NCBI GenBank assembly: GCA_030666885.1
Contig: DAOUWY010000120.1
Coordinates: 1 to 6,190, forward strand
DNA length: 6,190 nucleotides
Reading direction: 5' to 3'
From: Methanosarcinales archaeon
Lineage (GTDB): Archaea; Halobacteriota; Methanosarcinia; Methanosarcinales; Methanocomedenaceae
Within the stretch, counting starts at the first letter, position 1. Each line of letters starts with the position of its first letter. The position numbers and the translations under genes were made by a program. Below are positions 1 to 4,632 of the stretch, piece after piece. The notes under the pieces are model-generated. The model was not told the origin of the DNA, searched no databases, and saw nothing but the letters and a program-made list of their open reading frames with translations.

Positions 1-53
1 GTCATTTTCATATAAAACGTACATGAAATTCGTCGAATAACATGCACAAAAAG

Positions 54-79
54 ATGAAAGAATCCAAGGGTACTTTCAT
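54..79 (+). terminator. Hairpin, possibly the terminator of a gene upstream of the window
   Basis: ATGAAAG at 54-60 pairs perfectly with CTTTCAT at 73-79. Inside, after one A/A mismatch, A62-T71, T63-G70 and C64-G69 can also pair, leaving a small loop. An AT-rich tract follows (81-108), but there is no clean T-run. One reading frame entering from the left edge ends at TAA 38-40, so this could be the 3' end of an upstream gene; the frame is too short to identify. The rest of 1-145 holds nothing else I can name. A structured RNA or chance pairing is also possible. Confidence 0.3.
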
Positions 80-145
80 GCTAAAAATAATTATTCTTTA
101 ATTTGATTGCTTCACTGATTCAACCTAATTTCAGAGAAATGTATA

Positions 146-157
146 TGTCATATGACA
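146..157. promoter_or_regulatory. 12-bp perfect palindrome, candidate operator
   Basis: TGTCATATGACA reads the same on both strands. It directly abuts the TATA-like box at 157-164, in the position where archaeal regulators compete with or help TBP/TFB. It lies about 60 bases before the first YHS gene and so could control the YHS, rubrerythrin and flavodiiron genes together. No regulator gene is present in the window, and an AT-rich palindrome can arise by chance. Confidence 0.35.
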
Positions 158-164
158 ATATATT
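157..164 (+). promoter_or_regulatory. TATA-like box upstream of the YHS gene
   Basis: AATATATT lies about 56 bases before the ATG at 217. Using the usual archaeal spacing of roughly 25 bases from TATA centre to transcription start, the leader would be about 30 bases and would contain the GAGGTG ribosome site at 205-210. The region is AT-rich, so the box is only moderately distinctive. Confidence 0.35.
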
Positions 165-216
165 CTATTATTGGAAGTTGGATGTTATACCATTATTTAT
201 TAATGAGGTGATATAG

Positions 217-357
217 ATGGCAATAGACCCAATTTGTAAGATGGAAGTTGATGAGGCCTCGGTAAAGTTCACATCAGAGTTCAAAGGCAATACATATTAT
301 TTCTGTGCTCTGGGATGTAAAGCAGAATTCGAGGCAAACCCTGACAAATACGTATGA
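217..357 (+). CDS. YHS-domain small metal-binding protein
   Basis: This 46-residue protein is essentially one YHS domain. It opens MAIDPICKMEV, matching the DPVCGM-type start of the family (C7), and continues with YYFC (27-30), a second cysteine C34 and the F38/NPDKY end. YHS domains occur in copper and heavy-metal ATPases and as stand-alone proteins, where they are thought to bind metal; a chaperone or sensor role here is inference. The start is set by GAGGTG at 205-210, six bases before the ATG. The gene was found by direct translation. It stands at the head of an oxidative-stress gene set, followed by a damaged copy of itself, so a link to iron or copper handling under oxygen exposure is plausible. 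Confidence 0.8.
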   Translation: MAIDPICKMEVDEASVKFTSEFKGNTYYFCALGCKAEFEANPDKYV

Positions 358-366
358 TTTCAGGAA

Positions 367-492
367 ATGGAAGATTTATACTGTTAAAATAAATCAGGGG
401 ATATTATGTGTACCATTTTATACAACAAATATTATTTCTGTGTCCCTGGCTGCAAAAAGGAATTCGATAACAATCCGGAAAAGTATTGTTGA
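367..492 (+). pseudogene. Second YHS domain, interrupted by a stop (or a 28-residue half-domain gene)
   Basis: The 3' part, from ATG 406 to TGA 490-492, encodes 28 residues with a clear YHS C-terminal half: NKYYFCVPGCKKEF followed by NNPEKYC. The upstream part of the same frame starts at ATG 367 as MEDLYC, which loosely resembles the family's DPxC start, then hits TAA at 385-387. The most likely reading is a tandem duplicate of the 217-357 gene that has lost its N-terminal half to mutation. Against simple decay, the C-terminal half is well conserved and ATG 406 has an AGGGG site at 396-400, so a 28-residue peptide with only the two YYFC...C cysteines could still be made. The 64-codon open frame overlapping it (305-499) is in another frame and matches nothing. 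Confidence 0.6.
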
Positions 493-498
493 TAATTA

Positions 499-530
499 AG
501 TGATAATCAGGTAATAATCGGGTGATAAGC
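499..530 (+). repeat. Three imperfect tandem copies of an ~11-bp unit ending at a ribosome site
   Basis: AGTGATAATC (499-508), AGGTAATAATC (509-519) and GGGTGATAAGC (520-530) follow each other without a gap, directly before ATG 531. Each resembles the GGTGAT anti-16S motif. The third is the real Shine-Dalgarno site of the rubrerythrin gene, four bases before its ATG. The repeat may have arisen by slippage or may provide extra ribosome docking sites. Confidence 0.4.
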
Positions 531-1025
531 ATGTCGAAAGATAGAATGATAGAGTTTGAAGGATCAATTGATAATATTGCAACCCTTGAGGATGCAGTGA
601 ATACCGCACTTACGATTGAACAGCAGGGACATAAGTTTTATCTGGATAAAGCCGGGACTTCAACCGGTATAGCTGCAAAGGATCTATTCAATTATCTGGC
701 AGCAGAAGAAGGCAGGCATATAGAATATCTCAATGATTTTCTGAAAACCGGGCATTTATCGATTTTAAATGAGTCTGCTCCACCGGATTTTACTCAGTCC
801 TTTACAAATGAGTTTACAGAGGAAAAACCAGGTGAACTGGATGTGCTGATGAATGCCCTAAGGTTTGAGCAAAAGAACGAGAATTTTTACAAAGAACTTG
901 CAGCCTGGACACACAATCCCGAACAGAATGAGTTTTTTGATATGATGGCATCTTTTGAACACGGACATGTGGAACTCATTGACGGTTTTATCGATGCTGC
1001 ATCGCAGTTTCGAATGGAAACGTAG
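531..1025 (+). CDS. Rubrerythrin-type ferritin-like diiron protein lacking a rubredoxin domain
   Basis: This 164-residue protein is a four-helix ferritin-like domain with both iron-binding half-sites visible. The first has E30 with E60-x-x-H63 (AEEGRHIEYL); the second has E113 (RFEQKNENFY) with E143-x-x-H146 (FEHGHVELI). Rubrerythrins reduce hydrogen peroxide at a diiron site. The usual C-terminal rubredoxin domain is missing, so an external donor is needed; the small rubredoxin-like protein at 2685-2840 is a candidate partner (inference). ATG 531 is preferred because GGTGAT (521-526) sits just before it. A GTG at 522 in the same frame lies inside that site and is unlikely to be used. The flavodiiron gene starts 17 bases downstream, which suggests cotranscription. 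A different diiron activity cannot be excluded. Confidence 0.85.
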   Translation: MSKDRMIEFEGSIDNIATLEDAVNTALTIEQQGHKFYLDKAGTSTGIAAKDLFNYLAAEEGRHIEYLNDFLKTGHLSILNESAPPDFTQSFTNEFTEEKPGELDVLMNALRFEQKNENFYKELAAWTHNPEQNEFFDMMASFEHGHVELIDGFIDAASQFRMET

Positions 1026-1042
1026 AATACGTGGTGTTATAA

Positions 1043-2242
1043 TTGACAAATGAAGTAGAACCGCTGGCACTGGCCCGGGGTGTATACTGGGTGGGAGTAA
1101 TAGACTGGAACCTGAGGGATTTTCATGGTTATGTAACCCCAAAAGGGACCACGTATAATGCATATCTGATAGTGGATGACAAAATTACGCTTGTGGATAC
1201 TGTAAAAGCTGAGTTCTCAGCCGAGATGCTCAAGCGTATCAGCCAGATAGTAGATCCTGCAAAGATCGACTATGTAATTATAAACCATGTTGAGATGGAC
1301 CATTCCGGATCACTTCCGGCAATCATGACCACAGCGCCGGACGCTACGATATACTGCTCAAAGAATGGCAGGGATGGTCTGCACCTGCACTATAAGGCAG
1401 ATGGCTGTGAGGACTGGAATATTGAAGTAGTAAAGACAGGCTCTGAATTAAACCTGGGCAGCAAGACCCTGATGTTTATCGAAGCCACCATGTTGCACTG
1501 GCCCGATAGTATGCACACCTACATTAAAGAAGATAAGATACTGCTGTCCAATGATGCTTTCGGGCAGCATATTGCCACTTCAAAACCTTTTAATGATGAA
1601 GTGGGAGACGTAATGGCAGAAGCTGCTGAATATTATGCAAATATCCTGATGCCCTTTGGCCGGGTCATCCTGAAATACATTGGCACTGTGAAAGAACTGG
1701 GCATTGATATCAATATGATCGCACCTGGCCACGGCATTATCTGGAGGCAGGATCCGGCAAAGATAATAGAAGCCTATGGGCGCTGGGCCAGAGGTGAGAC
1801 TAATAAAAAAGTGCTGATCATCTATGATACTATGTGGGGCAGCACCCATATCATGGCAAAATCAATACTGGAAGGCATAAAAGTGGCCGGAGTAGAAGTA
1901 AAACTTATAAACGTTAGAAAGATCGATCTGAGCAGTATAATAACAGAAGTACTGGAAGCACCTGTGATCATAGTAGGTTCGCCAACCCTTAACAATGGTA
2001 TATTTCCATCTGTTAGCGAATTCTTAACCCACATTAAAGGATTGCGCCCCAAGGGCAAGCAAGCTGTGGCCTTCGGATCATATGGCTGGGGCGGCGGTGC
2101 TGTAAAAGCAGTGGAAAAGGAACTGGAAATGGCTGGATTTGAGTTGATCGAGCCAGGGCTGCAGATCAGATACCGGCCCGATGAGGAGGGAATAGCAGCC
2201 TGCCGGCAACTGGGTGAGCGGATAGCCGGGTTTGTACAATGA
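1043..2242 (+). CDS. fprA: F420H2 oxidase / flavodiiron protein
   Basis: This 399-residue protein has the normal length and layout of archaeal FprA: a metallo-beta-lactamase-like diiron domain (about 1-250) and a flavodoxin domain (about 255-399). All expected iron ligands are present: H82-x-E84-x-D86-H87, H152, D171 and H230. FMN-binding loops appear at YDTMWGSTHIMA (261-272), SPTLNNG (313-319) and SYGWGGG (346-352). In methanogens FprA reduces O2 to water with electrons from coenzyme F420H2, a cytoplasmic oxygen-removal reaction; some relatives act on NO. The start is TTG 1043: a stop in the same frame at 1040-1042 rules out anything earlier, GGTG lies at 1033-1036, and the family's N-terminus begins close to this point. 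It shares an apparent operon with the rubrerythrin gene, pairing O2 and peroxide reduction. Confidence 0.93.
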   Translation: MTNEVEPLALARGVYWVGVIDWNLRDFHGYVTPKGTTYNAYLIVDDKITLVDTVKAEFSAEMLKRISQIVDPAKIDYVIINHVEMDHSGSLPAIMTTAPDATIYCSKNGRDGLHLHYKADGCEDWNIEVVKTGSELNLGSKTLMFIEATMLHWPDSMHTYIKEDKILLSNDAFGQHIATSKPFNDEVGDVMAEAAEYYANILMPFGRVILKYIGTVKELGIDINMIAPGHGIIWRQDPAKIIEAYGRWARGETNKKVLIIYDTMWGSTHIMAKSILEGIKVAGVEVKLINVRKIDLSSIITEVLEAPVIIVGSPTLNNGIFPSVSEFLTHIKGLRPKGKQAVAFGSYGWGGGAVKAVEKELEMAGFELIEPGLQIRYRPDEEGIAACRQLGERIAGFVQ

Positions 2243-2270
2243 CATTAACTGTTATAAAAATTGGGCAAGA

Positions 2271-2293
2271 AAATCCTTCCTTCGGTTGGATTT
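2271..2293 (+). terminator. Weak hairpin after fprA
   Basis: AAATCC (2271-2276) pairs with GGATTT (2288-2293). Two further C-G pairs (2279-2280 with 2284-2285) are possible inside an internal T/T loop. It lies about 30 bases after the fprA stop and before the next promoter, where a transcript end is expected. There is no long T-run after it, so the call is tentative. Confidence 0.25.
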
Positions 2294-2314
2294 ACTTGAG
2301 TATACATAGTCATA

Positions 2315-2323
2315 CTTTATATA
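2315..2323 (+). promoter_or_regulatory. Archaeal TATA box for the small redox-protein cluster
   Basis: CTTTATATA contains a full TTTATATA match to the archaeal TATA consensus. Typical spacing puts the transcription start near 2345, giving a short leader that still contains the AAGGAGCGAT ribosome site (2348-2357) before ATG 2363. A short inverted repeat, AGTAT (2299-2303) and ATACT (2312-2316), overlaps the upstream edge of the box and might be an operator. Confidence 0.6.
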
Positions 2324-2362
2324 CAGTAAAATAAAGAATATAGAATGAAGGAGCGATATATA

Positions 2363-2638
2363 ATGGCACAATCCGAAGATTTGGAAACTGAAATATATGA
2401 ATGGGCTAAAGAAAATGCGTCAGCATCAGGGTACAAATTGAACCCTGATTATGACATTGTAATGACAGCGGTAAAAGGCCTTGCTAACAATAAGAAAAAA
2501 TATGGCGAGGTGTACTGTAGCTGCAGGGAAATTTCAGGTGATAAAGAGAAAGACAAGAAGATCATCTGTCCATGCGCATATCGCAGCAGGGATATGGATC
2601 GAAAAGGATCATGTAAATGTGCACTGTATGTGAAATGA
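2363..2638 (+). CDS. Ferredoxin:thioredoxin-reductase-like catalytic subunit (FTR beta family)
   Basis: This 91-residue protein has the three CxC pairs of the family: CSC (C52, C54), CPC (C69, C71) and CKC (C84, C86). In the characterised enzyme four of these cysteines hold a [4Fe-4S] cluster and two form the redox disulfide; by alignment C52, C69, C71 and C84 would be ligands and C54/C86 the disulfide. The enzyme passes ferredoxin electrons to protein disulfides such as thioredoxin. Two positions differ: the first motif is CSC rather than CPC, and the last is CKC where the plant-type enzyme has CHC, whose histidine assists catalysis. ATG 2363 is chosen over ATG 2345 because a strong AAGGAGCGAT lies between them. 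No variable (alpha) subunit is present here, as in other archaeal and bacterial forms. Confidence 0.85.
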   Translation: MAQSEDLETEIYEWAKENASASGYKLNPDYDIVMTAVKGLANNKKKYGEVYCSCREISGDKEKDKKIICPCAYRSRDMDRKGSCKCALYVK

Positions 2639-2647
2639 TCTTTTTTT
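2602..2647 (+). terminator. Intrinsic-type terminator overlapping the end of the reductase gene
   Basis: AAAAGGATCAT (2602-2612) can pair with ATGATCTTTTT (2635-2645) as an 11-bp stem with one G-T wobble. The loop is 22 bases and a run of seven T covers 2641-2647. The reductase stop codon (2636-2638) lies inside the stem. This arrangement could end or thin out transcription between the reductase and the rubredoxin-like gene. Confidence 0.45.
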
Positions 2648-2684
2648 GATTGAATCGCACCTGGAAATGGAAAGGAGGTATAAT

Positions 2685-2840
2685 ATGGTCAATTGGAAAT
2701 GCTCAAACTGTGGCTATACATTGGAAGCTGATATGCCGCCGGATCAATGTCCTTCATGCGGTGAGAAATGCGAGTTTATTGATGTCAGCTGCTACATCCC
2801 GGAGTGTGACACCGGTACTGGAGTTGATGACAGACTATAA
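2685..2840 (+). CDS. Stand-alone rubredoxin-like protein with extra cysteines
   Basis: This 51-residue protein begins MVNWKCSNCGY, then PPDQCPSCGEKCEF, so the two CxxC pairs (C6/C9 and C22/C25) form a rubredoxin-like or zinc-ribbon knuckle of the type found at the C-terminus of rubrerythrins. Three further cysteines follow: C29, C36 and C41, the last two as CYIPEC. The expected role is one-electron transfer with a Cys4 iron, but zinc binding cannot be ruled out from sequence. ATG 2685 has a near-perfect AAAGGAGGT at 2671-2679, so the longer frame from ATG 2646 is rejected. Its place directly after the FTR-like gene, and the lack of a rubredoxin domain in the rubrerythrin at 531, make both plausible partners (inference). 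Confidence 0.75.
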   Translation: MVNWKCSNCGYTLEADMPPDQCPSCGEKCEFIDVSCYIPECDTGTGVDDRL

Positions 2841-2868
2841 TCGGGAGTAATAGAGAGGTGAAAATACT

Positions 2869-3081
2869 ATGAAATGTTATATCTGTGCTGAACAAGGAAA
2901 ACATACTGATGCAGTAGGGGTATGTATTGTCTGTGGAATGGCAGTATGCCGTGAACACATGATCAGGGAAGAGACACCTATATGGGATGGATCATATCCG
3001 GTCAGGTTAAAACCGGATCTGGAACATGTCAAACGAATAATCTGCCCGCCATGCCATGCGGCATTAAAGGAAAATATTTAA
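2869..3081 (+). CDS. DUF2180 family zinc-finger-like protein, copy 1
   Basis: This 70-residue protein has an MKCYIC start and eight potential metal ligands in paired order: C3/C6, C19/C22 (CIVCGM), C27/H30 and C59/C62 (ICPPC). That fits a two-site cross-brace zinc fold. It is recognisable as the archaeal DUF2180 family, whose function I do not know. GAGGTGA at 2855-2861 precedes the ATG by seven bases. The gap to the rubredoxin-like gene is 28 bases and to the second copy 13 bases, so the three probably share a transcript. A role in metal sensing, protein binding or redox response is possible, but nothing in the sequence decides between them. Confidence 0.75.
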   Translation: MKCYICAEQGKHTDAVGVCIVCGMAVCREHMIREETPIWDGSYPVRLKPDLEHVKRIICPPCHAALKENI

Positions 3082-3094
3082 GGTGGTGAAAGAT

Positions 3095-3313
3095 ATGCTG
3101 AAATGTTTTATGTGTGATGAAAATAATAAGACAGAAGAAGCTGTTGCTATCTGCATAGTCTGCGGCATGGGATTATGTATGGAACATGCCCGAAGGGCAG
3201 ACCTGGAGATATGGGAAGGTCATTACCCAATGCCTGTGAAAACAATGGAAAAAGACCTGCCCAGGTTCTTATGTGAGTATTGCATAGAAGCAACATATAT
3301 TGCAACTGATTAA
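3095..3313 (+). CDS. DUF2180 family zinc-finger-like protein, copy 2
   Basis: This 72-residue paralogue of the preceding gene has the same ligand pattern: C4/C7, C20/C23 (CIVCGM), C28/H31 and C60/C63. The IW(D/E)GxYP segment in the middle is also shared. Outside the ligands the two differ widely, so the duplication is old or the copies have specialised. ATG 3095 is preferred. GTG codons at 3083 and 3086 are in frame but belong to the GGTGGTGA ribosome site at 3082-3089, and starting at 3095 aligns this protein with its paralogue's MKC start. Function unknown. Confidence 0.75.
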   Translation: MLKCFMCDENNKTEEAVAICIVCGMGLCMEHARRADLEIWEGHYPMPVKTMEKDLPRFLCEYCIEATYIATD

Positions 3314-3352
3314 GTGGAGACAGGGGTGCACAGGGTTTTATGTTCTTTGTGT

Positions 3353-3370
3353 AACCTCTTTGGTTTTTTT
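3353..3370 (+). terminator. Short hairpin and T-run after the DUF2180 pair
   Basis: AACC (3353-3356) and GGTT (3362-3365) flank a five-base loop and run into seven T (3364-3370). GGGTT at 3333-3337 could instead pair with AACCT. The four-pair stem is weak; in archaea the T-run alone may be enough to terminate. It lies between the DUF2180 pair and the OsmC gene, where a transcript end is expected. Confidence 0.35.
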
Positions 3371-3415
3371 AAGGATCAGTTGGGCTAAAGTATAATCATT
3401 GACGAGGAATAGAAA

Positions 3416-3835
3416 ATGGAAAAGAATTTTATTTTTTCAAATACACTGAAATGGAATAGCGAATATCAGGCATCCATGTTTTTCAGTGATAAGGCAAGTT
3501 TTGAATTTGCCACCCCACCTGAGTTTCATGGACCTGAAGGGTTTATCAGTCCTGAAGAACTGTTTGTCGCATCTGCTCATGCATGTTGCTTGACAACGTT
3601 TATTGCAAAGGCAAAGAAAGCCGGTATCAATCTGGTGTCTTATGAATCCAGTGCAGAAGGTGTACTTGAAAAAGTGGATGGCCAGTTAACGTTCACAAAA
3701 ATCGCTGTTAAATCAAGAATAAAGACAGATAGTGATAAAGAAAAAGTAAAAGAGATAGTTAAGCAGGTCGAACAAAGCGCACTTGTTATCAATTCTATGA
3801 AGACCAATGTTAAAATAGAAGCCATCATCGAATGA
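3416..3835 (+). CDS. OsmC/Ohr-family protein lacking the usual second cysteine
   Basis: This 139-residue protein has the normal family length. The signature region is SPEELFVASAHACCLT (45-60), with the peroxidatic-type cysteine C57 or C58 on the central helix, followed by the FIAKAKKAGI segment. OsmC and Ohr proteins reduce organic hydroperoxides or fatty-acid peroxides with two cysteines. Here the C-terminal part, where the family normally has a second cysteine in an ACPxS-like context, reads SALVINSM (121-128) and has none. Adjacent C57/C58 may offer an alternative pair, or the protein may need an outside thiol. GAGGAA at 3404-3409 sets the ATG. It continues the peroxide/thiol theme of the upstream genes but is probably its own transcript. 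Confidence 0.85.
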   Translation: MEKNFIFSNTLKWNSEYQASMFFSDKASFEFATPPEFHGPEGFISPEELFVASAHACCLTTFIAKAKKAGINLVSYESSAEGVLEKVDGQLTFTKIAVKSRIKTDSDKEKVKEIVKQVEQSALVINSMKTNVKIEAIIE

Positions 3836-3865
3836 TAGCGTTTTGTTCTATTAACGTGTCTGGAT

Positions 3866-3875
3866 ATTATAAAAA
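3866..3875 (+). promoter_or_regulatory. TATA-like box left of the inserted element
   Basis: ATTATAAAAA lies so that the expected transcription start would fall near 3896, at the left edge of the inverted-repeat element. It could be the original promoter of the membrane-protein/caspase pair, now separated from it by the insertion. A second TATA-like word, CTTATATG (3943-3950), lies inside the element. The 3836-4053 gap holds no gene other than a 26-codon frame within the element. Confidence 0.25.
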
Positions 3876-3897
3876 TAAGTAATATTATTAAAAGTAG

Positions 3898-4004
3898 TAG
3901 TGTCAAGTCAACCATGAAACGTATAGCGACCATCTGCCATATCTTATATGCTGTTGGCGTATCTAAAAAAATCAGTGAGACGCTTTACGCTTGACTTGAC
4001 ACTA
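3898..4004. mobile_element. MITE-like element with perfect 14-bp terminal inverted repeats
   Basis: TAGTGTCAAGTCAA at 3898-3911 is the exact reverse complement of the sequence at 3991-4004. Beyond this, the inner ends keep scattered matches for roughly another 15 bases, typical of transposon ends. The element is ~103-107 bp. If the ends are GTGTCAAG and CTTGACAC, the flanks share a TA duplication (3898-3899 and 4003-4004), the target of IS630/Tc1-type transposases; a five-base TAGTA/TAGTT match is imperfect. An internal 26-codon frame (3914-3994) ends with TGA inside the right repeat and has no ribosome site, so it may be leftover transposase sequence. I cannot assign a parent IS. Confidence 0.55.
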
Positions 4005-4053
4005 GTTGAAATTTCGGGGAAATAGTAGATAAAAAGGAGTGAGATCGATAACC

Positions 4054-4632
4054 ATGCTAAAGAAAAACTTAATCCGCCGAAGAATGAGTTTTTTTTTATT
4101 GTTAATGCTGTACATAGGGTTCTGCTGTGAAGTGGCTGCGTTCCCTCCAAATGTGATGGCAGTAGGGGAACTTCATGAGTTAGATGGGGGGTATTGGATT
4201 GAGGTCGTAGAAGCCGATGTAGAGGGAGGAAAAGCTTTGTTAGTACTGGGAAGACTCCCTGATAAGGCGCTTGTAAGCAAGGCGTATGTAAGCAGGGGTG
4301 AATGGTTTAGTCTTGATGACAGAGATCTTTTTCATTTCGAGGCTATATTGAATAATGTATTTCACAGCGAGGATGCGATTATGGTTGAGCTTACCGAATA
4401 CGACTGGTGGCCGAGAAAAGAAACGCCACCAGATCCACCAGATTCACTATATCTAATCTTCATCATCAGTGCTGGTACGATTGTGCTTATTTTCATCATA
4501 TTCGCAAGGAACCGTCTGAACGACAGAACACGCCAGCAAAAAATAGAAGAATACCGTGCAAAGATGCATAAGTTGGAAAAAGAAGGGTATGATGTATCAG
4601 ATCTTAAGGGGGTGTTGGGAGATGAAAAATGA
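4054..4632 (+). CDS. Single-pass membrane protein with an external S-layer-like domain
   Basis: This 192-residue protein has four visible parts. A signal peptide or N-terminal anchor (1-30) has basic residues KKNLIRRR before a hydrophobic core ending near VAAF. An external domain (about 36-118) follows, with GELHELDGGYWIEVVEADVEG, a RGEWFSL turn and a LNNVFHSEDAIMVELTEY end; this resembles the S-layer duplication domain of Methanosarcinales, judged by pattern. A proline-rich linker (120-130) leads to one membrane segment (131-151). The charged cytoplasmic tail (152-192) is helical and ends KLEKEGYDVSDLKGVLGDEK. Start ATG 4054 follows AAGGAGTGAGAT (4034-4045); GTG 4039 overlaps that site. The end overlaps the caspase-like gene by 11 bases, so the two are probably translationally coupled and may interact through the tail (inference). 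A single copy of the domain argues against a structural S-layer role. Confidence 0.65.
   Translation: MLKKNLIRRRMSFFLLLMLYIGFCCEVAAFPPNVMAVGELHELDGGYWIEVVEADVEGGKALLVLGRLPDKALVSKAYVSRGEWFSLDDRDLFHFEAILNNVFHSEDAIMVELTEYDWWPRKETPPDPPDSLYLIFIISAGTIVLIFIIFARNRLNDRTRQQKIEEYRAKMHKLEKEGYDVSDLKGVLGDEK

Noticed and set aside
28..38. ATTCG-T-CGAAT palindrome as an MsvR-type redox regulator site
   Set aside because: The arms are only five bases with a one-base centre, the site is about 180 bases from the nearest gene start, and I cannot confirm it fits the known site.
305..499. 64-codon open frame on the + strand
   Set aside because: It overlaps the YHS gene and the YHS remnant in another frame, its product looks like nothing known, and the frame-1 translation has clear YHS motifs.
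858..1163. 101-codon open frame on the - strand
   Set aside because: It lies opposite the rubrerythrin and fprA genes, which have complete active sites; no ribosome site or family pattern supports it. The other reverse frames in the window are rejected for the same reason.
3387..3396. AAAGTATAAT as TATA box of the OsmC gene
   Set aside because: It is too close: normal spacing would put the transcription start at or beyond ATG 3416 and exclude the GAGGAA ribosome site. I see no better promoter there.
3914..3994. 26-codon frame inside the inverted-repeat element as a real gene
   Set aside because: It has no ribosome site and ends inside the terminal repeat. It is more likely leftover transposon sequence or chance.
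3898..4004. Inverted repeats as one transcription terminator
   Set aside because: The 14-bp arms are separated by 79 bases and no T-run follows; the layout fits transposon ends better.
4556..4621. Longer start for the caspase-like gene
   Set aside because: The added 22 codons lie wholly inside the membrane-protein gene, while ATG 4622 has a GGGGGTG site seven bases upstream.
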